NCBI RefSeq assembly: GCF_014637405.1
Contig: NZ_BMEY01000008.1
Location: 1-64,000 of the forward strand
Direction of reading: 5' to 3'
DNA from: Ornithinibacillus halotolerans
Lineage (GTDB): Bacteria > Bacillota > Bacilli > Bacillales > Amphibacillaceae
Length of the DNA: 64,000 nucleotides
The translations under genes were made by a program, and so were the position numbers. The notes beneath the pieces are model-generated. The model worked only from the letters and a program-made list of their open reading frames with translations, did no database searches and had not been told where the DNA came from. Of the stretch, positions 34,957-43,891 are shown one piece after another; position 1 is the stretch's first letter, and each line of letters opens with the position of its first letter.

Positions 34957-35202
34957 ATGAATGAAACGTTATACATAGAGGTCAAAGGGATGCATTGTCC
35001 TGATTGTCCTGCAAAAGTAGAAAGAACGCTTACTAAACTAGATGGGGTATCACAGGTGAAAATCGACTTTGAAAATGAAAATGGATATGTAATATTTAAA
35101 ACAGGGCTAACGAGTACTTCTGACATCATTAATAGAATCAATAAGATGGGGTTTGAGGCAAAAAAAGTAAAAAGCCAATCCGAAGAGAATGTTAATTTAT
35201 AG
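34957..35202 (+). CDS. Heavy-metal-associated (HMA) domain protein, CopZ-like
   Basis: 81 residues. EVKGMHCPDCPAKVERTLTK carries the metal-binding MxCxxC motif (CPDC), followed by LDGVSQVKIDFENENGYVIF and a charged tail. It is the size of a copper chaperone. Divergent from the YcnK-like repressor over ~350 bp. That gap carries no other gene but must contain both promoters. AAAGGTGG precedes the ATG. Confidence 0.82.
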   Translation: MNETLYIEVKGMHCPDCPAKVERTLTKLDGVSQVKIDFENENGYVIFKTGLTSTSDIINRINKMGFEAKKVKSQSEENVNL

Positions 35203-35314
35203 TCTTGTCTTTGAATAAATTAATTTTATTACTGAGAAAACTTTATCTAAGAATATTTTATATTTAACTCATAGTTGTGCGGAAGCCAATTATTTAATCA
35301 TTAAATGAAGATAA

Positions 35315-35353
35315 AAAAAGTCAATTACTTGTCTAGCAAGGAATTGACTTTTA
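35315..35353 (+). terminator. Terminator after the HMA gene
   Basis: AAAAAGTCAATT pairs with AATTGACTTTT around a 15-base loop. Confidence 0.65.
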
Positions 35354-35422
35354 AGTTTTCTGACTTCTTCGTCCCTCCTTTGTATTGTTCTCCCAAAAAG
35401 TCCTTCTGAATAGAAAGAATAA

Positions 35423-35472
35423 AAAAGACCCGGAAATCGGTTAAGCTTATTAAACCGAAAATCCGGATCTAT
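35423..35472 (-). terminator. Terminator of the nrd operon
   Basis: On the minus strand ATCCGGATTTTCGGTTTAAT pairs with the GCTTAACCGATTTCCGGGT side and is followed by TCTTTTTT. Its core (ACCCGGAAATCGG) also occurs near the hairpins of repeat copies C-E. Confidence 0.7.
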
Positions 35473-35559
35473 ATAGGAGCTGTTTTTTATTCGGCGATTT
35501 ATGTTCCGACTGGGCTTTATTCATTCTTTCTTAATATTAGAAATGACTCAAGCAATTAT

Positions 35560-36603
35560 TTACAGATCATCAAATCCGTTTAAGTCACTCACCTTCGTAT
35601 AAGAACGAGATTTTTGTTCAAAGAAATCTGTTTTTGTATCATCGAAATTATCTGCGTAAGCACGGATCCACTTCATAGGATTTTCGACATCCTTTGGATA
35701 ACGTTCACTTAAACCGATCATCCTTAGCATTTTATTTGCTCGATAACGTATATAACCTGCCATTTCATCTAAATCAATACCTTCAACATCATGTAATACA
35801 TATCTTGACCATTCAATTTCATTATCAACGGATTTCTCAAACTGAAGATAAATCCAATTAGTAAGGTCCAATGTATTATACTCTGGGTTTTCAGCCAAAG
35901 TAGCTCGAATAAGTTCAGAGATAAAGCGTCCATGTTCCAATTCATCACGATTAATATAGCTGATCATTGTTGATGTACCAACCATTTTATTTTGTCTAGC
36001 CAAGTTATAAAAGAATGCAAATCCAGAGTAGAAAAATAACCCTTCTAATAATGTTGAATAGATTAATGTTTTTAGGATATTTTCAATAGATGGCTTCTCT
36101 ACAAATTGATTATATACTTCCATAATCTCTTGATTCCGTTTCAGTAATAATTCATCTGTTCTTCCAATTTCGAAGGCTTGATTTTGCTCATCCAATGATA
36201 CAACAGATGACAGTATATAAGAATAACTCTCATTGTGTACTGCTTCTTGTTGTGCAATTACTGCTAGTATCGATTGAACAGAAGGATCTGTTGCATATAG
36301 AGATGTTAAAAGAATTGCCCGTGTTTGGGAGGAATCAAGTGTTGCCAAAAGACTAATAATCTTCAGGTAGCTCTCCCGTTCCTTTTCCGATAAAAGGTGA
36401 AACTGTTTGACATCACTTGACATATTCACTTCATCTGATTGCCAATAGTTCGCTAGCAATCGTTTATATGTCTTATACCAATGTGGATATTCTATATCAT
36501 TCCAATTCAATATTCCGCTTGATTTTCCACCAAATACGGCAGTCGCTCGATTTGGATTCAATGGCTCTAATATCTTCACCTTATCCAATAAGATATTTTT
36601 CAC
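35560..36603 (-). CDS. nrdF: Ribonucleotide reductase beta subunit
   Basis: 347 residues. The diiron ligands are all present: D90, E120, H123 (QQEAVHNESY), E187 (STLLEGLF), E221 and H224 (RDELEHGRF), and the radical tyrosine is Y127. It supplies the tyrosyl radical to the alpha subunit encoded by the first gene of this operon. The start overlaps the flavodoxin gene by 23 bp. Regulation is through the cobalamin riboswitch ahead of nrdE. Confidence 0.92.
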   Translation of the reverse strand: MKNILLDKVKILEPLNPNRATAVFGGKSSGILNWNDIEYPHWYKTYKRLLANYWQSDEVNMSSDVKQFHLLSEKERESYLKIISLLATLDSSQTRAILLTSLYATDPSVQSILAVIAQQEAVHNESYSYILSSVVSLDEQNQAFEIGRTDELLLKRNQEIMEVYNQFVEKPSIENILKTLIYSTLLEGLFFYSGFAFFYNLARQNKMVGTSTMISYINRDELEHGRFISELIRATLAENPEYNTLDLTNWIYLQFEKSVDNEIEWSRYVLHDVEGIDLDEMAGYIRYRANKMLRMIGLSERYPKDVENPMKWIRAYADNFDDTKTDFFEQKSRSYTKVSDLNGFDDL

Positions 36604-37030
36604 TTTCTAGCACCCCTTCTATCCATCTTTCCACTTTTATTTCCTGACTCCCTCTTGGAGATTGTTCTATCTTTAGTACTTCCCATCTACTTTCATAAAA
36701 ACGTGCCAATTTAACTGCTGCTTTACAAAATAATTCATCTCCACCAAATTGAGTTTCACCTGTACCAAACACAGCAATATTCGCTGGCTTGTACCCAATT
36801 TCCAAAACAAAGTCTTTCACTTCATCAGGAGTTGCACCTTGTGCCCAAGTGAAAGTCCCTAAAAATATGATGTCATATTTTTCTGGATAAATCGGTGGGT
36901 CAATTCCAATTCGATGAACCTCTACGATACAATCCATTTCCTTTAGTTTTTCTTCCATTAGCTCAGCAACTTCTAATGTATTTCCGCTATAAGATAAATA
37001 TGCTATAAGTGTCCTCAACTCTGACACCAC
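36581..37030 (-). CDS. nrdI: Flavodoxin, NrdI-like partner
   Basis: 149 residues with a flavodoxin fold. The FMN phosphate loop YLSYSGNTLEVAEL is followed by IIFLGTFTWAQGATPDEVKD and NIAVFGTGETQFGGDELFCK. It sits between and overlaps the nrdE and nrdF genes, the usual place of NrdI, which activates the NrdF metal centre. It is a little longer and more flavodoxin-like than classical NrdI (~130 residues), so the symbol rests on context. Confidence 0.75.
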   Translation of the reverse strand: MVSELRTLIAYLSYSGNTLEVAELMEEKLKEMDCIVEVHRIGIDPPIYPEKYDIIFLGTFTWAQGATPDEVKDFVLEIGYKPANIAVFGTGETQFGGDELFCKAAVKLARFYESRWEVLKIEQSPRGSQEIKVERWIEGVLESEKYLIG

Positions 37031-39249
37031 TCACATTCTTCTACATCATTGGATGTGGAACGGATATAGTAGGTTGTTTTTAGTCCCTCTTTCCATGCTT
37101 GAAGATGAAGATCGAGTAATATGGACGCTTTAATGTTATTCGGTACATAAATATTAAAGGAAATACTTTGATCAATATGTCTTTGTCTTGCCGCATTTTG
37201 TTTTACAGACCAACGCTGATCAACAATATAGGCAGAACGACGGTAAATATGATAGGTTTCATGATTCAAATCAGGAGCTGTATTCGGAATGCGATAGTCT
37301 TTTTTCTCTTCAATATAATAAGGTTTAAAGATTGGATCAATACTAGCTGTTGAACCTGCAATAATAGATGTTGTGGCATTCGGTGCTACAGCCATTAAAT
37401 AAGCATTGCGGATTCCGTGATTCGCTATATCCTCCCTTAAATTCATCCATTTTTCGGTTGTGTAACCTTTATCGGAAAAATAAGTACCATCACTCCACTT
37501 ACTACCTTTAAAAAGTGGATAATGCCCCTTCTCCTTACTTAATTCCATACTACTTTTTATCGTTAAAAAGGCGACTTTTTCATACAATTCATCCGCAAAT
37601 TTAACGGCTTCCTCGGATTCCCATTCTATATTTTTCAAGGCTAATAGATGATGCCAGCCAAATGTCCCTAATCCAATAGCTCGGTACTTTCTATTCGTAA
37701 TTTCAGCCTGTTTAATAGGTAATGAATTTATATCAATTACATTATCTAGCATTCGAACTTGAATGGAAATAAGGCGTTCCAGTACTTCATCTATTACAGC
37801 TCTTCCTAGATTAATTGAACTTAGATTACAAACGACAAAGTCTCCAGATTTAAATTTTTTCACAACCGTATTCTCGTTCTCGATAAATTGTTCAATTAAC
37901 TCTGTTGGAGATTGGTTTTGCGTAATTTCTGTACATAAGTTTGAACAATAAATCATTCCCATATGAGTATTTGAATTTTGACGATTTACTTCATCTCGGT
38001 AAAACATAAACGGTGCCCCTGTTTCAAGTTGGGACCTCATGATTCTTTTCATTATCTCGATTGCTGCAACTTTCTTTGTCGACTTTAAATTAGCTTGGAT
38101 ACAAGCTTCATATTTTTCACGCCATTCCCCATCGCCTTTTCTTTCATCATAAAATTCCTCTAATGAGAATCCCATTACTTGTCTAATTTCATGGGGATCA
38201 AATAAATACCAATCTCCTCTTTTTTCTACTTGTTCCATAAATAAGTCAGGGATACAAATTCCCGTATACACATCGTGAGCACGCAATCTATCGTCCCCAT
38301 TATTTAGCTTCAAATCAAGAAATTCTTCAATGTCCCGATGCCAAATATCTAAGTAAACAGTAATAGCACCTTTTCTAGTACCTAATTGATCCACACTGAC
38401 AGCCGTATTATTTAACTGTTTTATCCAAGGAACTACCCCACTAGACATACCTTTGAATCCTTTTATTGAACTACCTCTTGCACGGACTTTCCCCATATAA
38501 ACACCGATTCCACCGCCGTTTTTTGATAATCCAGCAATGTCAGTATTACTATCATAAATCCCTTGTAAACTATCGCCCACAGTATCAATAAAACAACTCG
38601 ACAATTGCCCGTGATTTTTCCCTGCATTGGCAAGTGTCGGTGTAGCAACAGTCATATATAAATTGCTTAATGCCCAATAAGCCTCTTGAACAAGTTCCGT
38701 CCGCTTCGAAAGGTCTTCTTCTTGCATCAGGTACATAGCGATTACCATCCATCTCTCCTGTGGTAGTTCGTATACATTTTTGTTATGATCAACAGCTAAA
38801 TACCGAGTGGCTAACGTATATATTCCTGGATATGTAAATAATAAATCTCGTTTTTGATCTAGAAGTTGACCAAAATACTCTATTTCCTCTTTTGTATATC
38901 TAGTAATTAGTTTACTAGAATAGATACCCTTTTTTGTTAAATCTGCTATTAGATGATAGAAAGAACCATAGCAAAGCGATTCATCATAATTCCGATTCTC
39001 TGCTGCTTTTTGATAGAGGGATTGTAAATATATTCTTGCTGCAAAATATGTCCAGTCCGTACTAGCTTCATCTATATTCTCAAGAGCATGTTTAATTAAA
39101 ATATCATTGTAATCTTCCTGAACTTGAGTCGAATCTAACATCCTTTCAATCTTTTCTTTATACCTTTCTGTCTGGATATTTAGTTCATTTGCCCATTCGT
39201 TAATAGATTCAAAAACATGAAGACCTTTCAATTGAGTAGTAGTTGCCAA
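37015..39249 (-). CDS. nrdE: Ribonucleotide reductase alpha subunit
   Basis: 744 residues. Active-site cysteines are C219 (GQLSSCFIDT), C439 of NLCTEI and the cysteine of FVVCNLSSINLG, with the C-terminal CEWC pair for reduction. PTLANAGK and NGGGIGVYMGKVRARGSSIK match the class I catalytic core. First gene of a tight nrdE-flavodoxin-nrdF operon that reduces ribonucleoside diphosphates aerobically. A cobalamin riboswitch with its terminator lies directly upstream, so expression should fall when B12 is plentiful. That predicts a B12-dependent reductase elsewhere in the genome. Confidence 0.92.
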   Translation of the reverse strand: MATTTQLKGLHVFESINEWANELNIQTERYKEKIERMLDSTQVQEDYNDILIKHALENIDEASTDWTYFAARIYLQSLYQKAAENRNYDESLCYGSFYHLIADLTKKGIYSSKLITRYTKEEIEYFGQLLDQKRDLLFTYPGIYTLATRYLAVDHNKNVYELPQERWMVIAMYLMQEEDLSKRTELVQEAYWALSNLYMTVATPTLANAGKNHGQLSSCFIDTVGDSLQGIYDSNTDIAGLSKNGGGIGVYMGKVRARGSSIKGFKGMSSGVVPWIKQLNNTAVSVDQLGTRKGAITVYLDIWHRDIEEFLDLKLNNGDDRLRAHDVYTGICIPDLFMEQVEKRGDWYLFDPHEIRQVMGFSLEEFYDERKGDGEWREKYEACIQANLKSTKKVAAIEIMKRIMRSQLETGAPFMFYRDEVNRQNSNTHMGMIYCSNLCTEITQNQSPTELIEQFIENENTVVKKFKSGDFVVCNLSSINLGRAVIDEVLERLISIQVRMLDNVIDINSLPIKQAEITNRKYRAIGLGTFGWHHLLALKNIEWESEEAVKFADELYEKVAFLTIKSSMELSKEKGHYPLFKGSKWSDGTYFSDKGYTTEKWMNLREDIANHGIRNAYLMAVAPNATTSIIAGSTASIDPIFKPYYIEEKKDYRIPNTAPDLNHETYHIYRRSAYIVDQRWSVKQNAARQRHIDQSISFNIYVPNNIKASILLDLHLQAWKEGLKTTYYIRSTSNDVEECEWCQS

Positions 39250-39274
39250 TTTGTTTCCTCCTTATAATAGAATA

Positions 39275-39307
39275 CAAAAAAAACCGTTCACTCTCGGGAT
39301 GAACGGT
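39275..39307 (-). terminator. Riboswitch-controlled terminator before nrdE
   Basis: On the minus strand ACCGTTCA, loop, TGAACGGT is followed by eight T. It lies between the cobalamin aptamer and the nrdE ribosome-binding site, so it is the probable off-switch of the expression platform. Confidence 0.8.
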
Positions 39308-39393
39308 AGGCTAAAAACGACAGAAAGAGTCCATAGGAAACATTAGCACTCTATCGTTTTACCTTTCTCACACCCCGAAGAAATAAAACTGAT

Positions 39394-39564
39394 AGTTATG
39401 GCAGGTCTCCTGGCTTGTGTTTCTACCTACTATAGCCCTTCCCATATCGTTACCCAAAAGTATACGATACAGTGGATTGCTAGTTCGTCCACACGTACAG
39501 TTGCGGGGGCAGCTCCAGATTTCAACTGGATTCCCTTTTAAACAGATATTCTGTCACCATAACT
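39394..39564 (-). promoter_or_regulatory. Cobalamin riboswitch controlling nrdE-nrdI-nrdF
   Basis: Minus-strand sequence shows the P1 stem AGTTATGG/CCATAACT, AAAAGGGAATCCAGTTGAAA, CTGCCCCCGCAACTGTA, and the B12 box AAGCCAGGAGACCTGCC. These are the conserved cores of the adenosylcobalamin aptamer. Class I ribonucleotide reductase control by such a switch is known from Streptomyces. Confidence 0.95.
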
Positions 39565-39869
39565 AAAATACTAGATATTGTATGTGTTTTTTTCAAAAAA
39601 CACTATATCTTGCATACTATCATATCAAGTTTTAGATTTCAATATAAAAAGTAACAGGAGCCAAAGTATTATCCTTTGAAATGAAAGTTACTCTTGAATC
39701 TAGTACATTAATTCTATGATACTAATCTCTCTTCTACAGTAGTTAGAAACTACTAAAAATAAAAACTATAAAACTTTTACAACAGTTTAATCTTGGCATT
39801 ATAGAAAAAGTATATTAAATTGATGATAGACAATTAAAAGTTGTTTTATTTACATATAGGTTTATACCA

Positions 39870-40027
39870 GTAAAAATGGTGTCTATCAAAGACATAATAG
39901 GGAATCTGGTGAAATACCAGAACTGTACCCGCAACTGTAAGTGCTGACGAAATAGGGAAACCACTGTCTGAGGATGGGAAGGCTTAAAGTAGAATGAAGC
40001 ACAAGTCAGGAAACCTGCCATTTTTAC
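39870..40027 (+). promoter_or_regulatory. Second cobalamin riboswitch, plus strand
   Basis: A perfect P1 stem GTAAAAATGG/CCATTTTTAC encloses AATAGGGAATCTGGTGAAAT, CCCGCAACTGTAAGTGC and AAGTCAGGAAACCTGCC, all aptamer cores. It points away from the nrd switch. The first gene downstream is a thioesterase about 200 bp away, behind a T-run hairpin. No B12 transport or synthesis gene follows. Confidence 0.92.
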
Positions 40028-40138
40028 TCCGTATAATCTTCTTCGGGATTTGGGAAGGTTGGATAGGAAGGTATATTATTAGATTGGATAGGCAATGCCT
40101 TATTCATTTATTTGTGTTTATAGTACCTCTACCTGTAC

Positions 40139-40170
40139 ATCCATCCTCTTAAAAGAGTGGTGGATTTTTT
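40139..40170 (+). terminator. Probable expression-platform terminator of the second switch
   Basis: ATCCATCCTCTT and AGAGTGGTGGAT form an imperfect stem followed by TTTTTT, between the plus-strand aptamer and the thioesterase gene. Confidence 0.55.
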
Positions 40171-40229
40171 ACTTGCCCAAGAACCTTTTTTAAAGAAACC
40201 TGATAATCAGATAAGAGAGTGGGAGAGTT

Positions 40230-40724
40230 ATGGAAAAATTATCAACGAATGTTTCTCGTACAATTCAAACAAAACTGGTGTTACCACCAGACACGAATCA
40301 TTTGGATACGATCTTTGGTGGAAAAGTATTGTCGTATATTGATGAAATAGCCGCTATAGCTGCAATGAAACACAGTAAAGAAGTGGTGGTTACTGCATCC
40401 ATTGATTCAGTAAATTTTTTATCTTCTGCGAAAGTTGGAGATATACTTACTTTGGAAGGAGTTGTAATCTATACTGGTAAAACCTCAATGGAGGTGTATG
40501 TGAAAGTAGAATGTGAAAACTTAGAAAAAGGGGTTAAAAATCTCACCACTACATCTTTTTTAACTATGGTAGCTATTGATAGCCAGGGCAAGCCGGTATC
40601 AGTCCCAGGAGTAATTCCTGAAACGACGAAGGAACAAGAACTATTTCAACAAGCGAAAGAGAGAAGGAAACGTAGAATACAGTATACTAAATCTAAAAAG
40701 GAAGACAATATAATACAAGAATAG
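40230..40724 (+). CDS. Acyl-CoA thioesterase (hot-dog fold)
   Basis: 164 residues. TKLVLPPDTNHLDTIFGGKVLSYIDEIAAI is the acyl-CoA hydrolase signature of the YkhA/BACH group, followed by SVNFLSSAKVGDILTLEGVV and TTSFLTMVAID. It should cleave long- or medium-chain acyl-CoA. A GGGAGAG SD precedes the ATG. It is the only gene that can be controlled by the plus-strand cobalamin riboswitch, an unusual pairing. The 300 bp after it hold no gene I can support. Confidence 0.85.
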   Translation: MEKLSTNVSRTIQTKLVLPPDTNHLDTIFGGKVLSYIDEIAAIAAMKHSKEVVVTASIDSVNFLSSAKVGDILTLEGVVIYTGKTSMEVYVKVECENLEKGVKNLTTTSFLTMVAIDSQGKPVSVPGVIPETTKEQELFQQAKERRKRRIQYTKSKKEDNIIQE

Positions 40725-40942
40725 TTGCTTATAATTTCTGTATATATCATGATAAGACTTATAGATTTAAAAGTATAGATTTTCCAGGAATATGGATACA
40801 TATGATTTCATGTAGAATCTGGTGCGTGGAAAAGCAATCTCCCAACCGTACATTGGAAAAGAAGAAAATATTGATTTAATTGAACTTTAATAGTGATTCT
40901 CTTTTTAAAATAGATCCGATAAAAAATAAACGACATTCGTCT

Positions 40943-41558
40943 TTATTTCACTACCTTCAAAATAGCATCTATAAATCTATTATCTGCTTTATATTTGGCT
41001 TTGTTCGGCTGCCCTTCAGCTCTAGTTATTTCTTCTATCATGGAATATAGCCATAAGACTCCCATTTACCTCAAGATTAAAAGCATACACTTGATCATAT
41101 AAGTTTTTCACAAGCATATCGATAAATTTAATTTTAATTTTACTACTGATCGTATAAATCAATGTCTCCTCCTGCTCTTCAAGAAAACATTCAGAGATAA
41201 TCGGACCCTGAATGGTTGGAACACCGGCATTATTCTTTGATTTCAATTGTTTTATTTCTTCTATCTCTCTAGTAATTTGTTCTTTTTGTTTTTCTAGTTA
41301 AGAAATTTTTTCATCCAAAATGCTATTCCACTTTATCTGTTCCGCACTCGCAATAATATTTTTAATTTCTGCCAATGGGATATTCAAACCTTTAAAGAGC
41401 ATTATTATTTTTACTGATTCTATTTTGTCATAATCATAGTAGCGATAATTTGTTTCATCATCTATGTATGAGGGTTTTAGTAAGTCAATGTCATCATAGT
41501 ATCGTAGCGTCTTTACAGGTACATTACATATTTTTGAAAAAATTCCTATTGTATACAT
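40943..41558 (-). pseudogene. MerR-family regulator with nonsense codon and frameshift
   Basis: The intact N-terminus (TIGIFSKICNVPVKTLRYYD, DIDLLKPSYIDDETNYRYYD, MLFKGLNIPLAEIKNIIAS) is a MerR DNA-binding domain. A TAA at 41298-41300 ends it after 86 codons, yet the same frame continues with the coiled-coil helix (LEKQKEQITREIEEIKQLKS) and a ligand-type domain to 41022. A second shift near 41040 would extend it to 40943 (SMIEEITRAEGQPNKAKYKA...). Two lesions suggest real decay. A hairpin with T-run lies at 40924-40949. Confidence 0.7.
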
Positions 41559-41629
41559 GATTAATCCTTTCTATTTCTCCAAGTGTTGGTTCGGATCAAA
41601 CATATAGAAAAGAAAGGGAGAAGAAATCT

Positions 41630-42078
41630 ATGAAACATAAAGTCGAAACACTTCCAAACTACCGTATTGCTTATATGCGAAGAGTAGGTCCATATGGTCC
41701 CGACAATTTCGAAGTAATGGAGAGGTTAAAAAGATGGGCAAAGGAAAAAGATCTCCTTGAATCGGCAATTTTGTTTGCCATTCCGCAAGATAATCCTGAA
41801 ACAACACTTCCTGAAAACTGTCGTTTTGATGCTTCTATTGTAATTTCAGAGAATTTTCAAGTAGATGATGCAATCTTGGAAGGTGAGATCACTGGTGGGG
41901 AATACCTTATCTTCGATGTTAAACATACAGCAGAGGATATTCGACAAGCATATTCTAATATTGTTCCATTCATCAAAACAATGGATTCGAAATGGATAAT
42001 AAACCAATTATGGAAAAATACATTGGCGATATGAATAGTAAGCCTTATTGTGAAATATGTATACCTGTAAAATTATAA
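41630..42078 (+). pseudogene. GyrI-like effector-binding protein, frameshifted near the end
   Basis: The first ~115 residues (VETLPNYRIAYMRRVGPYGP, RFDASIVISENFQVDDAILE, GEITGGEYLIFDVKHTAEDI) are a GyrI-like small-molecule-binding domain. The annotated frame stops at 42034. The +1 frame continues GFEMDNKPIMEKYIGDMNSK, PYCEICIPVKL to 42078, which is the normal family ending. Loss of one G in ATGGGATTCG (~41983) explains it. Divergent from the broken MerR gene, so a regulator-sensor pair has decayed together. Confidence 0.75.
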
Positions 42079-42174
42079 AAGTTTAATTGAATTTTTTTTA
42101 ATGTTCAATAGAAGAACAAGAATTAACCTTACCAATTATTTCTTATTCTTCTTTTATAAACATTAAATATTTAT

Positions 42175-42408
42175 TCATGAGAAAATACTTAATTCAAAAA
42201 CCAGCTTTTCAGCCAATTTAGAACCAATAGAAGGGACATTCTGAAAATCCGCTAATCCTTTTAAAATTTTTGCTCTTTCAATTGAAACGCCTAACAACTC
42301 TGTTATATTTTCTTCCTCAAAAGTATGTATTTCACTAATTTTATCTTTAGCTTTTCTTAGTTTCGCTCTTTCCCCGTCTGTTAGAGGCAACTTAGTAGTG
42401 GATCCCAA
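42175..42408 (-). pseudogene. Truncated Cdd1-like helix-hairpin-helix protein
   Basis: The 77-residue product contains LTDGERAKLRKAKDKISEIH and LLGVSIERAKILKGLADFQN, then VPSIGSKLAEKLVFELSIFS and stop. The helix-hairpin-helix part (VPSIGxKLAEKLV) matches Cdd1/pathogenicity-locus proteins, which I recall as ~130 residues with a further C-terminal domain missing here. It is probably cut short. AGGGGGATTA lies before the ATG. Confidence 0.55.
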
Positions 42409-42574
42409 AATAATCCCCCTCTCTTAAAACTCATATTAAAATGTTCTCTTAACACTTGCCCGTTAATAAGAACACAATTTTCGCAATCACCAGCATTTAT
42501 TATAACTCACAAGAATTATTTCGAATGACCATTAGAAAGATTAACTTATAATTTTATGGAACCAAAAGGAATGA

Positions 42575-42674
42575 ACATGAAAAAGACCCGAAAATCGGAA
42601 ATGTTTATTTTCACGAAACCGGATCTGAATCGGTAATGTTTATTTTGGTTGAGAGATGTTTATTTTAGTAGACA
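42575..42674 (+). mobile_element. Right-end fragment preceding the tandem repeat cluster (C0)
   Basis: Three GTTTATT boxes (42606, 42638 and 42657) follow a hairpin ACCCGAAAATCGG/CCGGATCTGAATCGG and end GTAGACA. The next element begins 4 bp later. The 42440-42575 stretch before it has no gene. Confidence 0.5.
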
Positions 42675-42678
42675 TTCT

Positions 42679-43196
42679 TGTACCATCAAAATAAACTCCT
42701 GCTAAATCTTCCCCCTCAAACCCGTATTTCACCGTTGTCGTTAAACAATGTTTTGCTACGGAACCCCCATTTTGAAGGTTTTTGAATCAAAAACGGGCGT
42801 TTTACGGGGCTTTTTCCACCTGTTTTTTTCACCCTTTTTTCGAAGTTAGAATAAAGTTTTGCTAAAAATATCAGAAGAAAGATAGTAGAGAATAGAGACA
42901 ATAGACAACGTTGGATCATATTGAACAAAAGTAGGTTTATTATTGAGTTGAAAAATGAATAGAATATTGGACAAACCCAGTACTGACAATGGATTAGGCC
43001 ATAATAAACTTATGAAAAAACTATAGAAAAGATATTGATTTGTATTGGTAAAGACACAAAAAATCCCGGATTCTTATTGGAAAAAACCCGAGAAATTATT
43101 GGAATTGATATTGAAAAAGCAAAAGATTATTTTAACGAAATTGGGATTGGATTAGCAAATGTTTATTTTCACTAGCAATTGAATTTTTTAGTTACA
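42679..43196 (+). mobile_element. Tn7-like-ended element, tandem copy C
   Basis: Left TGTACCATCAA then AATAAACTCCTGCTAAA. A second box reads ACAATGTTTTGCTA and a third AATAAAGTTTTGCTAAA (42851). ATTG-rich interior and an imperfect hairpin. The right end has GCAAATGTTTATT and ends TTACA. The 70-codon minus-strand frame inside is not conserved in other copies. Confidence 0.6.
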
Positions 43197-43204
43197 CATT
43201 CTTT

Positions 43205-43541
43205 TGTACAACCAAAATAAACTCCTGCTAAATCACCCCCCTCAAACCCGCATTCCACCGTCCGAGTTAAAATAAAGTTTTGCTACGGAACCCCCATTTC
43301 GAAGGATTTTCGGTTCGAAATTGGCTGTTTTTCGGGCCATTTTCGGCTGTTTTTTCACCTTTTTTTTGGAGTTGGAATAAAGTTTTGCTAAAAACAATTG
43401 GAAGGGAAATTGAAGGAAAACTAAACTGACAAGGGTTTGGACATGAAAAGACCCCGAAATCGCAAATGTATTTTTTAACGAAGTCAGGGTCGGACTAGCA
43501 AATGTTTATTTTTACTAGCAAGAGTATTTTTTAGTTAGACA
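43205..43541 (+). mobile_element. Tn7-like-ended element, tandem copy D (short form)
   Basis: Left TGTACAACCAA then AATAAACTCCTGCTAAA, with boxes AATAAAGTTTTGCTA at 43270 and 43376. At 337 bp it lacks the 11-bp-phased array. The right boxes are GCAAATGTATT, GCAAATGTTTATT and GCAAGAGTATT, ending AGACA. A hairpin GACCCCGA...TCAGGGTC lies between. Confidence 0.6.
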
Positions 43542-43547
43542 ATTCTT

Positions 43548-43883
43548 TGTACAACCATAATAAACCTCCCCCAAAACACCCACCTCCAGCCCGCATTCCA
43601 CCGTTGGAGTTAAAATAAAGTTTACCGACAGAACCCCCATTTTTCCACTTTTTCGGTTCAAAAATGCACGTTTTTCCACCTCTTTTCCGCCTGTTTTTTC
43701 ACCTTTTTTCTGTTTTAAAATAAAGTTCTCCGAGAATGTTGCGTGAGGGAAAGAAGAGATAATCGAGTAATGACAAGGGATAGGCATGAAAAGGACCCGG
43801 AATTCGGAAATGTTTATTTTCACGAAAACCGGATCTGAATCGGTAATGTTTATTTTGGTTGAGAGATGTTTAAATTAGTTACA
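43548..43883 (+). mobile_element. Tn7-like-ended element, tandem copy E (short form)
   Basis: Left TGTACAACCAT then AATAAACCTCCCCCAAAA, with boxes AATAAAGTTTACCGA and AATAAAGTTCTCCGA. At 336 bp it is the same short form as copy D. Three GTTTA(TT) boxes form the right end. The 102-codon minus-strand frame through it is chance. Confidence 0.55.
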
Positions 43884-43891
43884 CATTCTTT

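Noticed and set aside
42716-42928. 70-codon minus-strand frame in copy C
   Set aside because: Same reason: antisense of left-end boxes, not conserved as protein.
43515-43823. 102-codon minus-strand frame in copy E
   Set aside because: It crosses element boundaries and is not kept in the other copies. Treated as chance in repeat DNA.
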